Origin: Gallionella sp.
GTDB taxonomy: Bacteria; Pseudomonadota; Gammaproteobacteria; Burkholderiales; Gallionellaceae
Reading direction: 5' to 3'
Assembly: GCA_025350405.1 (NCBI GenBank)
Contig: JANXXX010000018.1
Coordinates: 1-46,447 of the forward strand
DNA length: 46,447 bases
Shown here in pieces: positions 35,419 through 45,002 of the stretch. The translations under genes were made by a program, and so were the position numbers. The notes beneath the pieces are model-generated. The model ran no database searches. It was not told where the DNA came from and saw only the letters and a list, made by a program, of their open reading frames with translations. Every line of letters begins with the position of its first letter. Positions within the stretch are counted from its first letter, which is position 1.

Positions 35419-36642
35419 ATGCAAACTAATCTTACCGACGAATTCAAACACAGCGCTAACGGTCAGGAGGCGGAGGCCATCCTGCGCGCCTGTGTGCATT
35501 GCGGATTTTGCACCGCCACTTGTCCCACCTACCAATTGCTGGGCAACGAGCTGGACAGTCCGCGCGGGCGCATCTATTTAATCAAGGAAATGCTCGAAGG
35601 CGCAGAGGTCACCGATATAACCATGCTGCATCTGGATCGCTGCCTGACCTGCCGCTCCTGCGAAACCACGTGCCCATCGGGCGTGCAATACGGACGTTTG
35701 GTGGACATCGGTCGCGCGATTGCCGAAGAGAAAACCGGGCGCGGTTTGTGGCAGTCTGTGCAGCGCTGGCTGTTGCGCGCGGTGCTGCCGCGCACTGCGA
35801 TATTTAATTTATTGCTTGCGCTGGGCCGCATGTTGCGTCCGCTGTTGCCCGGCACACTGGCCAAGAGCGTGCCCATCACACAGCCTGCAAAACCTTGGCC
35901 GACTACACGACATGCGCGCAGCATGCTGGTACTGCAAGGCTGCGTGCAACCCGGCCTTGCGCCCAACACCAATGCCGCAGCCGCGCGCGTGCTGGACAGG
36001 CTGGGCATTACTTTATCGAGTGCAGAAAAAGCCGGATGTTGCGGCGCGGTCAGCTATCATTTGAATGCACATGAAGACGGGCTGGAGTACATGCGCCGCA
36101 ATATCGACGCATGGTGGCCGCAAGTGGAACAAGGCGCAGAGGCGGTGGTGATGACTGCGAGCGGCTGCGGTGTGATGGTGAAAGAATATGTCCATCTGCT
36201 GCGTAACGATACGGCTTATGCAAGCAAGGCGGCAAAGATTTCCAGCATCACCCGAGACTTGAGCGAGATACTCGCCGCAGAAAAAAATGGACTGCTGCGC
36301 TTGCTTAAACCTGAACAACGCGGCAAGGCGGCATTTCATTCCCCCTGCACCCTGCAGCATGGGCAGAAGATCGTCGGCGTGATCGAAGAGTTGCTGAGCA
36401 AGGCAGGATACGAGCTGACACAGGTAGCGGACAAACATTTGTGCTGCGGTTCGGCGGGAACCTATTCGATCCTGCAGAAAGAATTATCGCAGCAGTTGCT
36501 GCATAACAAATTGGGCGCGCTGCAAAGCGGCAGCCCGGTGCAGATCGCTACCGCCAACATAGGCTGCCAGGCGCACCTGCAAAGCGGCACGGACATTCCG
36601 GTGCGGCACTGGATCGAGTTGATAGAGGAGGCGTTGGCCTAG
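35419..36642 (+). CDS. glcF: Glycolate oxidase iron-sulfur subunit GlcF
   Basis: A 407-residue protein with two N-terminal [4Fe-4S] motifs, CVHCGFCTATCP near residues 31-42 and CLTCRSCETTCP near 76-87, followed by two CCG (cysteine-rich) domains including KAGCCGAVSYHL and KHLCCGSAGTYS. It carries electrons from GlcD/GlcE to the membrane quinone pool. No clear Shine-Dalgarno precedes the ATG at 35419, and the bases just upstream belong to the repeat element's edge. The gene is flanked on both sides by inverted copies of the same element, unlike a normal glcDEF operon. Confidence 0.93.
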   Translation: MQTNLTDEFKHSANGQEAEAILRACVHCGFCTATCPTYQLLGNELDSPRGRIYLIKEMLEGAEVTDITMLHLDRCLTCRSCETTCPSGVQYGRLVDIGRAIAEEKTGRGLWQSVQRWLLRAVLPRTAIFNLLLALGRMLRPLLPGTLAKSVPITQPAKPWPTTRHARSMLVLQGCVQPGLAPNTNAAAARVLDRLGITLSSAEKAGCCGAVSYHLNAHEDGLEYMRRNIDAWWPQVEQGAEAVVMTASGCGVMVKEYVHLLRNDTAYASKAAKISSITRDLSEILAAEKNGLLRLLKPEQRGKAAFHSPCTLQHGQKIVGVIEELLSKAGYELTQVADKHLCCGSAGTYSILQKELSQQLLHNKLGALQSGSPVQIATANIGCQAHLQSGTDIPVRHWIELIEEALA

Positions 36643-36681
36643 GCGTAATATTTTTACGATTAATAAAGGCGAAAATAGTTA

Positions 36682-36871
36682 GCCACATAACCAGCGACTT
36701 GGCTGGCGTTATTTGACTGCCTAGTCGAATGGCTAGTAGTCAGATCAGAGAACACAGAGGTCAAAGAGAAAAGCGAGTTTCAGCGTTTTTATAGATCACT
36801 TGGTCTTCCTGTGCGAGCGATAAACCGGTTTGGCAATGGATTCTCTCTGTGTGCGCTGTGATCTCTGTGGC
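36682..36871. repeat. CACAGAG palindromic element, copy 4, with ~60-bp module
   Basis: A 190-bp element in the opposite orientation to copy 3. The left end GCCAC is followed by the ~60-bp module and then AGAGAACACAGAGG; the right end is CTCTGTGGC at 36863-36871. The inner core differs from that of copy 3. It lies between glcF and the GMC gene. Confidence 0.85.
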
Positions 36872-36917
36872 AGGTTTTTGAAGTTTTTTGGATTTAAGAG
36901 ATTTGATCGACACCATC

Positions 36918-38540
36918 ATGACTACATCAATCGGCAACTACGACTACATCATCATCGGCGGCGGCACTGCCGGTTGCGTGCTGGCCAACCGTCTCAGCAG
37001 CGACCCCGACATCAAGGTGCTGATGCTGGAAGCGGGTGGCAAGGATAACTATCTGTGGATCCATATCCCGGTCGGCTATCTGCATTGCATTGGCAACCCG
37101 CGCACCGACTGGTGCTTCAAGACCGAACCCGAGCCCGGACTGAACGGCCGTGCCATCGGTTATCCGCGCGGCCGCGTGCTCGGCGGCAGCTCGTCGATCA
37201 ACGGCATGATCTACATGCGTGGGCAGAAGCGCGATTATGAAAAGTGGCAGGCGCTCGGCAACACCGGCTGGGGCTGGGACGATGTGCTGCCCTACTACAA
37301 ACGTTCGGAAGACTACGCGCGCGGCGCGGACGAGATGCATAACACCGGCGGTGAATGGCGGGTCGAGCAGCAGCGTTTGTCCTGGGAGATCCTCGACGCG
37401 TTTCGCGATGCAGCCGCCGAGGTCGGTATTCCCAAAGTCATCGACTTTAATCGCGGCAACAATGAAGGCTGCGGCTATTTCGAAGTGAACCAGAAACGCG
37501 GCGTGCGCTGGAATGCCGCGAAAGGTTTTTTGCGTCCCGCGCTGAAGCGCGCCAATTTGAAAGTCATCACCAACGCCTCGGTGCGGCGTTTACGCTTTGC
37601 GGGCAAGCGCGTCATCGGCGTGGAGTTCTGGCAAGGCGATCAACTCTTCGAGGCCGATGCCACGCTCGAAACTCTGCTCGCTGCGGGTGCGGTGAGTTCG
37701 CCACAGATATTGCAATGTTCCGGCATCGGCTCGGCTGAGTTGCTGCAACAGCATGGTATTCCGGTCGTGCATGAATTGCGCGGCGTCGGCGAGAACCTGC
37801 AGGATCATTTGCAACTGCGCATGGCGTTCAGGGTGCAGAACACGCGCACGCTGAACGAGACCTCCGGTACCCTGCTGGGAAAGATCGGCATGGGGCTGGA
37901 ATATCTGCTGTTTCGCAGCGGCCCGCTGTCGATGTCGCCCAGCCAGCTCGGCGCGTTTGTGTGCTCGGACGAAAGCCAGCCCACGCCCAACCTGGAATAC
38001 CACGTGCAACCTTTGTCGCTCGACAAGTTCGGCGAGCCGCTGCACGACTTCCCGGCCTTCACCGCCTCGGTGTGCAACCTGCATCCGGAAAGCCGTGGTC
38101 ATATCCGCATCAAGAGTGCCGACAGCCGCGATGCGCCGTTGATCCAGCCCAACTATCTGTCCACCGAGGGCGACCGGAAAATGGCGGCCGCTTCGCTGCG
38201 CCTGACACGCCGCATCGTCTCCGCTCCGGCCTTGCAGCGTTTTGTGCCGCAAGAGTTCAAACCCGGCATGGCCTTGCAAAGCGATGAAGAATTGGTCAAA
38301 GCGGCAGGCGACATCGGCACGACCATTTTCCATCCGTCCGGCACCTGCAAGATGGGCGATGACGCTATGGCCGTGGTCGACACGCGCTTGCGCGTGCATG
38401 GCATCGCCGGTCTGCGCGTGGTGGATGCGTCCATCATGCCGACGATACTCTCCGGCAACACCTGTTCACCGGTGGTGATGTTCGCCGAGAGAGCGAGCGA
38501 CATGATCAGGGAAGATCGCAAGCTGGGCAAGATTGCTTAA
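36918..38540 (+). CDS. GMC-family FAD oxidoreductase (choline dehydrogenase-like)
   Basis: A 540-residue flavoprotein. The FAD-binding start is YDYIIIGGGTAGCVLANRL; GRVLGGSSSINGMIYMRG is GMC signature 1 and AAGAVSSPQILQCSGIGS is signature 2. Near the C-terminus are the catalytic His in HPSGTCKMG and the partner Asn in LSGNTCSPVV. GMC enzymes oxidise primary alcohols (choline, long-chain or polyethylene glycols, glucose and others) to aldehydes. No betaine genes are near, so choline is not supported; the context suggests an alcohol leading into the glycolate pathway. ATG 36918 is chosen over a TTG at 36888, although no strong ribosome-binding site is visible. Confidence 0.85.
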   Translation: MTTSIGNYDYIIIGGGTAGCVLANRLSSDPDIKVLMLEAGGKDNYLWIHIPVGYLHCIGNPRTDWCFKTEPEPGLNGRAIGYPRGRVLGGSSSINGMIYMRGQKRDYEKWQALGNTGWGWDDVLPYYKRSEDYARGADEMHNTGGEWRVEQQRLSWEILDAFRDAAAEVGIPKVIDFNRGNNEGCGYFEVNQKRGVRWNAAKGFLRPALKRANLKVITNASVRRLRFAGKRVIGVEFWQGDQLFEADATLETLLAAGAVSSPQILQCSGIGSAELLQQHGIPVVHELRGVGENLQDHLQLRMAFRVQNTRTLNETSGTLLGKIGMGLEYLLFRSGPLSMSPSQLGAFVCSDESQPTPNLEYHVQPLSLDKFGEPLHDFPAFTASVCNLHPESRGHIRIKSADSRDAPLIQPNYLSTEGDRKMAAASLRLTRRIVSAPALQRFVPQEFKPGMALQSDEELVKAAGDIGTTIFHPSGTCKMGDDAMAVVDTRLRVHGIAGLRVVDASIMPTILSGNTCSPVVMFAERASDMIREDRKLGKIA

Positions 38541-38748
38541 GCGGATTTTTCGCCAGCATTTCACTGCAGTTTCCCACTGGATCGAACAGGCGGCGAAACC
38601 CTGGCTTAATCTCCTTATGGCGGCAGGTCTAGCGAAGGTCGATTGGTGATAGAATGCGCGCCGAATTGGTTACTCCCGCGATATGGAAGTATCGTGGTGG
38701 TCAGTAGTGAGGCGGGTATAACGCAGAAATTAACGAGGGTGTGAGTAG

Positions 38749-41235
38749 ATGGTTGGTAATGTGAACAACAAACCAGGAATCGTCAGGCTGCAATTAATAG
38801 TGTTCGCATGTGCAATTGCGTTGCTGATCCCCGCATCGGGTCGGGCAGCAATGTTGGGCGGGGGTGGTGCTTCGTCCGTCTCCAGTGAAAAATGCAACAG
38901 CCTGCCCTCGGCTGATTTGCAGGCGGCTTGTTTGAGTGCGGTCGCTTCGGGCGGAATGCCTTCAGGTGGCGTGGTGGGTATTGGAGCAAATCCCACACTG
39001 ACAAAAAAAGCGCGACCCGGCCCGCTGCTGGAACAAATCAATCCGAGCGAAAAAAATCCACCACAAGTCCAGGTTGAAGAAAAAAATGAGTTTCAGGAAT
39101 TCATTGCGCAATCAGTGGGAAGTCTCTTGCCGATTTACGGTCACAACTTGTTCTTTGGCGAAGCTTCTACTTTTGCGCCGGTGGACAATGCACCCGTCAC
39201 GCCGGATTATTTGATCGGGCCGGGAGATGAACTGGTCATCAAGGCGTGGGGCAACATTGATATTGACTACACCACGGTCGTGAACAGGAATGGGGCAGTC
39301 GATTTGCCCAAAGTGGGCAGCATCAATGTGGCGGGTGTCCGCTACCAGGATTTGCAGCAGCACCTGAAAAATTCGATCGGCAAGGTGTTCCGCAATTTTC
39401 AATTGAACGTTACGCTGGGACGATTGCGCTCCATCCAGGTTTTTGTAGTTGGCCAGGCACAACAGCCGGGGGTCTATACCATCAGCTCGCTCAGTACGCT
39501 GGTGAACACCTTGTTCGTATCCGGCGGGCCATCGTCCAGAGGATCTTTGCGCAACATCCAGGTGAAACGCAATGGCAAGATTGTCACGGAATTGGACTTG
39601 TACGATTTTTTGCTGAAGGGCGACAAGAGCAAAGATATTTCGTTAATGCCGGGCGATATTATTTATATCCCGCCTGCGGGACAATTGGTGGCTATTTATG
39701 GGGGAGTCAGCACTCCGGCCATTTATGAACTGAAAGGCGATAAAACCACGTTGGGGGAGTTGCTGGAATTGTCCGGCGGGATGACTACTACGGCGAAGGC
39801 AGGGAACGTTCTGCTGGAGCGTATCGATGAGCGCAAGGTGCGCAGGGTAGAAGAGCTGCAGCTGGATAAAGCCGGTTTGGCACATCTGCTCAAGGATGGA
39901 GATCTGGTGCGCGTGCGATCATTAGGGCCGCGCTTTGAAAATGCCGTTACCTTGCGCGGTAACGTTGCCGAGCCGGGCCGCTATCCATACAAAGAAGGAA
40001 TGCGCGTCAGCGATCTTATTCCCGACAGGCATGCCTTGATTACGCCTGATTACTGGGTCAAGCAAAATATGGCAACACAACAACACGTTTCTGGCCAAGA
40101 CCGTCAGGGGCAAGACCGCACTCAGGGGCAGGACCGTACTCAGGGGCAGGACCGTACTCAGGGGCAGGACCGTACTCAGGGGCAGGACCGTACTCAGGGG
40201 CAGGACCGTACTCAGGGGCAAAACCATACTCAGGGACAAAGCTGGCTACAAGGCGAAATCAAGCGCAGCGTGTCCGAAATCAATTGGGAATATGCGCTGA
40301 TCGAACGTTTAAAAATAGACGAGCTCACCACCCAGCTTATTCCCTTCAATTTGGCCAAGGCCATAGCAGGCGATGCCCAGCAAAACATGCAATTGCAGCC
40401 CGGCGATTTGATCACCATCTTTTCACAGGACGACATTCAGGTGCCGATCGCCAATCGAAGCGTGTATGTTCGCCTCGAGGGTGAAATTGCTGCTGCGGGT
40501 GTGTACAAGTCGTTGCCCGGAGAAACGTTGCGCGGCTTGGTCAAGCGGGTAGGCGGCTTCACGCCAAATGCGTTTTTGTTTGGTGCGGAGTTTGATCGCG
40601 AATCGGTGCGTGCCTTGCAGCAAAAAAAGCTGGATGAAATGCTCGATAAAATGGAACAGAGCATACGGCGCAATTTGGCAGGCAAAGAGCGAGGGGCGTT
40701 ATCGGGTGAAGACGCCGCATCGAGCAAGGCCGCGGCGGATGCCCAGTTAACGGTTGTCGAAAAAATGCGCGGGGTTAAGGCGACAGGCCGGGTGGTGCTG
40801 GAAATTAACGAAAGTAATGTAGGAATGGCCGATGAGTTACCGGATATCGTGCTGGAGGATGGCGATCGTTTGATAGTGCCATCCAAACCCTCCGTGGTTA
40901 GCGTGATGGGAATGGTCTATAACGAGAACGCGTTCATGTACAAATCAGGCCGGCGCGTCAGTGATTACCTTGAGCAGGCGGGAGGCCCAACGCGTGATGC
41001 GGATAAAGACCGCATCTATCTGTTGCGCGCGGACGGCTCTGTTGCGAGTGCGCAAAATTCCAGCTATTTGTTTTTCTTTAACTCGTTTACGAGTCATGGT
41101 CTGCAGCCGGGAGATGCCATCATCGTTCCAGAGATGCTGGATAAATTCCAGTTCACCAAAGAGTTGAAGGATTGGACGCAAATCATCTACCAGTTTGCAC
41201 TCGGGGTTGCCGGCTTGAAGGTATTGGGCCTGTAG
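38749..41235 (+). CDS. Polysaccharide export protein with SLBB domains (Wza-like)
   Basis: An 828-residue secreted protein with an N-terminal signal segment (LQLIVFACAIALLIPASG). A polysaccharide-export (Poly_export) domain starts at DYLIGPGDELVIKAWG and several SLBB domains follow, e.g. VFVVGQAQQPGVYTISSL and SVYVRLEGEIAAAGVYKS. It should form the outer-membrane channel for an exopolysaccharide. At 828 residues it is much longer than E. coli Wza (about 380) and lacks an obvious lipobox. Residues 453-494 are a tandem GQDRTQ repeat between SLBB domains. It is followed by a Wzz gene and nucleotide-sugar genes. The 208 bp upstream should hold its promoter. Confidence 0.85.
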   Translation: MVGNVNNKPGIVRLQLIVFACAIALLIPASGRAAMLGGGGASSVSSEKCNSLPSADLQAACLSAVASGGMPSGGVVGIGANPTLTKKARPGPLLEQINPSEKNPPQVQVEEKNEFQEFIAQSVGSLLPIYGHNLFFGEASTFAPVDNAPVTPDYLIGPGDELVIKAWGNIDIDYTTVVNRNGAVDLPKVGSINVAGVRYQDLQQHLKNSIGKVFRNFQLNVTLGRLRSIQVFVVGQAQQPGVYTISSLSTLVNTLFVSGGPSSRGSLRNIQVKRNGKIVTELDLYDFLLKGDKSKDISLMPGDIIYIPPAGQLVAIYGGVSTPAIYELKGDKTTLGELLELSGGMTTTAKAGNVLLERIDERKVRRVEELQLDKAGLAHLLKDGDLVRVRSLGPRFENAVTLRGNVAEPGRYPYKEGMRVSDLIPDRHALITPDYWVKQNMATQQHVSGQDRQGQDRTQGQDRTQGQDRTQGQDRTQGQDRTQGQDRTQGQNHTQGQSWLQGEIKRSVSEINWEYALIERLKIDELTTQLIPFNLAKAIAGDAQQNMQLQPGDLITIFSQDDIQVPIANRSVYVRLEGEIAAAGVYKSLPGETLRGLVKRVGGFTPNAFLFGAEFDRESVRALQQKKLDEMLDKMEQSIRRNLAGKERGALSGEDAASSKAAADAQLTVVEKMRGVKATGRVVLEINESNVGMADELPDIVLEDGDRLIVPSKPSVVSVMGMVYNENAFMYKSGRRVSDYLEQAGGPTRDADKDRIYLLRADGSVASAQNSSYLFFFNSFTSHGLQPGDAIIVPEMLDKFQFTKELKDWTQIIYQFALGVAGLKVLGL
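40105..40230 (+). repeat. In-frame 18-bp minisatellite, seven units
   Basis: Seven 18-bp units with consensus CAGGGGCAGGACCGTACT. Units 2 to 6 (40123-40212) are identical; units 1 and 7 carry a few changes. Each unit encodes six residues (GQDRTQ), so loss or gain of units keeps the reading frame of the export protein. Confidence 0.95.
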
Positions 41236-41270
41236 TTTATTGTGCAATAAAAGCGTCGCCGTAAGTAATC

Positions 41271-42233
41271 ATGACTGAAAATCAAACTAATTTCACGCTG
41301 CAAGAGCCCGCCGAAGACGACGAAATCAATCTGCTCGATCTCTTGCTTGTGCTCGCCAAAAACAAGGCGATGATCATCAAGGTGACCTTCGCGGTTGCGC
41401 TGCTTGCGCTCGGCTATGCGCTTAGCTTGCCGAATATCTATACCGGCTCAGCCAAAATTTTGCCGCCGCAACAAAGCCAGTCTTCGGCCAGCGCGATGCT
41501 CGGCCAACTGGGCGGGTTGGCAAGCTTGGCGGGAGGTTCGCTGGGCCTTAAGAATCCAAACGATCTTTATCTGGCCATGCTGAAGAGTCGCACCATGCTG
41601 GAAAAAATCGCGAAACGATTCGATTTGCAGCGGCTCTATGAAACCAAAACCCAGACGGATACGCTCAACGCGCTGGAAGGTAGCTCTACTTTTACCTCAG
41701 GCAAAGATGGCGTCATCGCTGTAGAAGTGAGTGACCTTGATCCCAAGCGTGCTGCGGATATGGCCAATGCCTTCATCGAAGAGTTGAATACGATGATGCA
41801 AACCAACGCGGTGACGGATGCCTCGCTGAAACGAACATTTTTTGAGCAGCAATTACGTCAGGCGAGAGACAAACTCACTGACGCAGAAATTCAATTGGAT
41901 AGAACACCCAATACCAGCCTGCACTACCTCGACGCGATGCGGAATTTAAAGTATCAGGAGGCGCTGTGGGAAATCCTCGCCAAGCAATTTGCCATGGCCA
42001 AAATGGACGAAGCCAAAGACTTCCCAATGATACAAGTGCTGGACAAAGCGATTCCGCCAGAAAGAAAATCCAAACCCAAGCGCAACCAGATCGTGATCCT
42101 GGCGACGCTGGTGGCGTTCTTTCTTGCGGTGATCTGGGCTTTCGTCAGGGAAGCAACGCAACGCGCCAAGGAACAACCCGAACAAGCGGCACGCTGGACC
42201 GAGTTGCGTAGCGCATTCCGAATCAGGCGTTAA
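41271..42233 (+). CDS. Polysaccharide chain-length determinant (Wzz family)
   Basis: A 320-residue inner-membrane co-polymerase. Residues 1-35 are cytosolic (DDEINLLDLLLVLAKN), TM1 spans about 38-56, a large periplasmic helical domain follows, and TM2 spans about 269-289. Before TM2 the proline-rich VLDKAIPPERKSKPKR is typical of Wzz. No tyrosine kinase domain is attached. It would set polymer length and link to the export protein encoded 35 bases upstream. Confidence 0.9.
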   Translation: MTENQTNFTLQEPAEDDEINLLDLLLVLAKNKAMIIKVTFAVALLALGYALSLPNIYTGSAKILPPQQSQSSASAMLGQLGGLASLAGGSLGLKNPNDLYLAMLKSRTMLEKIAKRFDLQRLYETKTQTDTLNALEGSSTFTSGKDGVIAVEVSDLDPKRAADMANAFIEELNTMMQTNAVTDASLKRTFFEQQLRQARDKLTDAEIQLDRTPNTSLHYLDAMRNLKYQEALWEILAKQFAMAKMDEAKDFPMIQVLDKAIPPERKSKPKRNQIVILATLVAFFLAVIWAFVREATQRAKEQPEQAARWTELRSAFRIRR

Positions 42234-42243
42234 ATTCAGGTAC

Positions 42244-42264
42244 AAGGTGCAAGGTGCAAGGTGC
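42244..42264. repeat. Short 7-bp tandem repeat
   Basis: Three exact copies of AAGGTGC lie end to end just after the Wzz stop codon, with partial units on both sides. Confidence 0.8.
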
Positions 42265-42304
42265 AAGTTAAGATCAAAGGCGTAAGGTAAAAAATCGAGC
42301 GAGT

Positions 42305-42377
42305 GTAGGGTGGCAAGTTTTACCTGCCCACGCGGACAATACAATAATGGTGGGCAGATGAGACTTGCCCACCCTAC
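42305..42377. repeat. GTAGGGTGG palindromic element
   Basis: GTAGGGTGGCAAG at 42305-42317 and CTTGCCCACCCTAC at 42364-42377 are inverse copies with a one-base difference. Inside them CCTGCCCA and TGGGCAG pair again. The 73-bp palindrome lies between wzz and the four-helix-bundle remnant. Confidence 0.75.
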
Positions 42378-42378
42378 G

Positions 42379-42692
42379 ACTACTGAGTTAACAGACTTTT
42401 GTTTTCGGGATCAAATCACCAGGGCAGGACTTTCGATACCATCGAACATTGCAGAAGCTTATGAAAGAAACTCAGAAAAAGAGCCAGCGAATTTTTTGAA
42501 CTATGCAAAAGGCTCCGCAGGAGAAGTCAGAACCCAGATTTACATTAGGAATGGAAATAGGTTACATCCCTCGGGACACAGGCAAAGAGTGGATACAAGA
42601 ATGCGAAGAAATATCGAAAATGTTCCACCGCCTAATCCAAGCCGTCCGAGCCAGAATAAAAAAAGCACAGCCTGCACTTGTCGTCGAATTTA
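42379..42692 (+). pseudogene. Four-helix-bundle protein (S23/IVP-like) remnant, frameshifted
   Basis: One frame encodes FRDQITRAGLSIPSNIAEAY and then ERNSEKEPANFLNYAKGSAG, the conserved core of the TIGR02436 four-helix-bundle family. At about 42547 one extra A shifts the frame; the C-terminal part GMEIGYIPRDTGKEW and IQECEEISKMFHRLI continues in another frame to 42692. The usual N-terminal 20-30 residues with a start codon are missing. These small genes are often linked to rRNA intervening sequences and sit as orphans between genes. This copy is a relic. Confidence 0.8.
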
Positions 42693-42718
42693 ACTTGCCC
42701 CTTGAACCTAATTTATTT

Positions 42719-43681
42719 ATGAACAAAGACACTAAGATCTACATCGCAGGCCATCGCGGTCTAGCCGGTAGCGCCATTGTGCGCGAGCTGCAACGCCAGG
42801 GCTACACCAACCTCGCAATGCGCACCCATGCCGAACTTGACCTGGAAGATGCCGCGGCCACGCAGCGCCTGTTTGAGCAAGAGCGCCCCGAGATCGTGTT
42901 CCTGGCGGCAGCCAAAGTTGGAGGCATCCATGCCAACAACACTTACCCGGTGGAATTCCTGATGAGCAACTTGCAGGTTGAGGCCAGCGTCTGCCGGGCA
43001 TCTTATGCGACCAGAGTGAAACGCCTGATCTTCCTGGGCAGCTCATGCATCTACCCGCGCGATTGTCCACAGCCGATCAAAGAGGAATACCTGCTCACGG
43101 GGCCACTGGAAGCGACTAACCGCGCATACGCGCTGGCCAAGATTGCCGGCATTGAAATGTGCTGGTCGTACAACCGCGAATACGGCACCAAATGGCTGGC
43201 CGCAATGCCTACCAACTTGTATGGCCCTGGCGACCACTACGACTTGAACAATTCCCACGTCCTGCCTGCATTGATCCGCAAGATGCATGAGGCAAAATTT
43301 GCCGAGGCGAAAGAAGTGGTGCTGTGGGGCAGCGGCACACCCAAGCGCGAATTCCTGTATGTGGATGACCTCGCCAATGCACTCGTATTCCTCGCCACCC
43401 TGGAGGACACGCGCTATGACGCACTCGTCGAGCCGGCACACTGCCCAATCATCAATGTCGGTTCCGGTACGGATTTAACCATACGTGAATTGGCGGAAAT
43501 AGTCGCCGAGGTGGTGGGTTACCAGGGTAGGTTCGTTCAAGACGCCAGCAAGCCCGATGGCACGATGCGCAAGATCATGGAGGTGTCGAAAATCCGCAAT
43601 CTGGGATGGGCGCCAGAAGTTGATTTAAGAAAAGGAATAGCTTTGGCTTACAGCAATTATTTAGAAGGCATAACACTATGA
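42719..43681 (+). CDS. fcl: GDP-L-fucose synthase
   Basis: A 320-residue extended short-chain dehydrogenase. It has the NADP-binding [32 protein letters not shown] and the catalytic YALAK. It converts GDP-4-keto-6-deoxy-D-mannose to GDP-L-fucose by epimerisation and reduction. The ATG at 42719 matches the family start ([14 protein letters not shown]). The frame is open 72 codons further upstream, but that part encodes the tail of the four-helix-bundle remnant and does not belong. No gmd gene is next to it. Its stop codon overlaps the ugd start (ATGA). Confidence 0.93.
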   Translation: MNKDTKIYIAGHRGLAGSAIVRELQRQGYTNLAMRTHAELDLEDAAATQRLFEQERPEIVFLAAAKVGGIHANNTYPVEFLMSNLQVEASVCRASYATRVKRLIFLGSSCIYPRDCPQPIKEEYLLTGPLEATNRAYALAKIAGIEMCWSYNREYGTKWLAAMPTNLYGPGDHYDLNNSHVLPALIRKMHEAKFAEAKEVVLWGSGTPKREFLYVDDLANALVFLATLEDTRYDALVEPAHCPIINVGSGTDLTIRELAEIVAEVVGYQGRFVQDASKPDGTMRKIMEVSKIRNLGWAPEVDLRKGIALAYSNYLEGITL

Positions 43682-45000
43682 AAATTTCCGTAATTGGCAC
43701 TGGCTATGTGGGCCTGGTGACAGGCACCTGTTTGGCGGAAGTAGGCAACGACGTATTGTGTATGGATGTTGACGTAAACAAGATCAACATTCTCAAGCAG
43801 GGCGGCATCCCGATTTACGAGCCGGGCCTGGAGGATATGGTCAAGCGCAACGTGGCAGCAGGCAGATTACGATTCACAACAGATGTGTCTGAGAGCGCAA
43901 AGCATGGCGTAATCCAGTTCATCGCCGTAGGCACTCCGCCCGACGAGGATGGTTCGGCTGATCTGCAATATGTGGTCGCGGCAGCGCGCGCCATTGGTCA
44001 GCATATGCAGGAATACAAAGTCATCGTAGACAAATCGACCGTGCCGGTGGGTACCGCCGATAAAGTGCGCGCTGCAGTGCAGGAAGAACTTAACAAACGC
44101 GGCGTGAAAATCGATTTTAGCGTCACGTCGAATCCTGAATTCCTTAAAGAAGGTGCGGCGGTAGACGACTTCATGCGCCCCGACCGCATTGTTCTCGGCA
44201 GCGACGACACCCGTGCTGTTGAAATGATGCGCTCGTTGTATGCGCCCTTCAATCGCAACCATGACCGCCTGATCGTGATGGACATCAAGTCCGCCGAACT
44301 CACCAAATATGCTGCCAATGCGATGCTGGCTACCCGCATTTCATTCATGAATGAGTTAGCCTTGCTGGCCGAGAAGATGGGTGCGGATATCGAACACGTG
44401 CGCCACGGCATCGGCTCCGACCCTCGCATCGGCTATCACTTCCTCTACGCGGGCTGCGGCTATGGCGGCTCCTGCTTCCCCAAAGACGTACAGGCCATGC
44501 AACGTACAGCACAGGAATATGGCAGCGAGTTAAGAATTCTCAATGCCGTGGAAGCGGCTAACGAGCGCCAGAAAGAAGTGTTGCTCGACAAGATCACTGC
44601 TCGTTTCGGCGCTGACCTGAGAGGCAAGAATATTGCCCTGTGGGGACTTGCATTCAAGCCCAATACCGATGACATGCGTGATGCCCCGAGCCGCGTGCTG
44701 ATCAAAGGCTTGTGGGCATGCGGCGCCACCGTTACCGCCTACGACCCGGTGGCGATGCATGAAACCCGGCGCATATTTGGTGACGACCCACGCTTGAAGC
44801 TGACGGACACGCCAATGTCGGCCTTGCAAGGCGCGGATGCCCTGGCTATCGTTACCGAATGGAAGATGTTCCGCGCCCCGGATTTTACCGCTGTCAAAAC
44901 CATGCTCAAGACGCCGGTCATCTTTGACGGCCGCAATATGTATGAACCCAAAGACGTGCGTACGGCGGGTCTGGAATACTTCGCGATTGGACGTCCATAA
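43678..45000 (+). CDS. ugd: UDP-glucose 6-dehydrogenase
   Basis: A 440-residue enzyme with the NAD-binding [20 protein letters not shown], the central [20 protein letters not shown] and the catalytic cysteine C266 in [12 protein letters not shown]. It oxidises UDP-glucose twice with NAD to UDP-glucuronate, a precursor of acidic exopolysaccharides. It is coupled to fcl by an ATGA overlap and lies two bases before the epimerase gene, which uses its product. Confidence 0.95.
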   Translation: MKISVIGTGYVGLVTGTCLAEVGNDVLCMDVDVNKINILKQGGIPIYEPGLEDMVKRNVAAGRLRFTTDVSESAKHGVIQFIAVGTPPDEDGSADLQYVVAAARAIGQHMQEYKVIVDKSTVPVGTADKVRAAVQEELNKRGVKIDFSVTSNPEFLKEGAAVDDFMRPDRIVLGSDDTRAVEMMRSLYAPFNRNHDRLIVMDIKSAELTKYAANAMLATRISFMNELALLAEKMGADIEHVRHGIGSDPRIGYHFLYAGCGYGGSCFPKDVQAMQRTAQEYGSELRILNAVEAANERQKEVLLDKITARFGADLRGKNIALWGLAFKPNTDDMRDAPSRVLIKGLWACGATVTAYDPVAMHETRRIFGDDPRLKLTDTPMSALQGADALAIVTEWKMFRAPDFTAVKTMLKTPVIFDGRNMYEPKDVRTAGLEYFAIGRP

Positions 45001-45002
45001 AT

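Noticed and set aside
36918-38540. Choline dehydrogenase betA
   Set aside because: The GMC family is clear, but no betaine aldehyde dehydrogenase, betI or choline transporter is nearby, so the specific name is not supported.
42503-42718. Upstream extension of fcl giving a 392-residue protein
   Set aside because: The extra 72 residues are the shifted tail of the four-helix-bundle remnant; GDP-fucose synthases start at [14 protein letters not shown]-like sequence.
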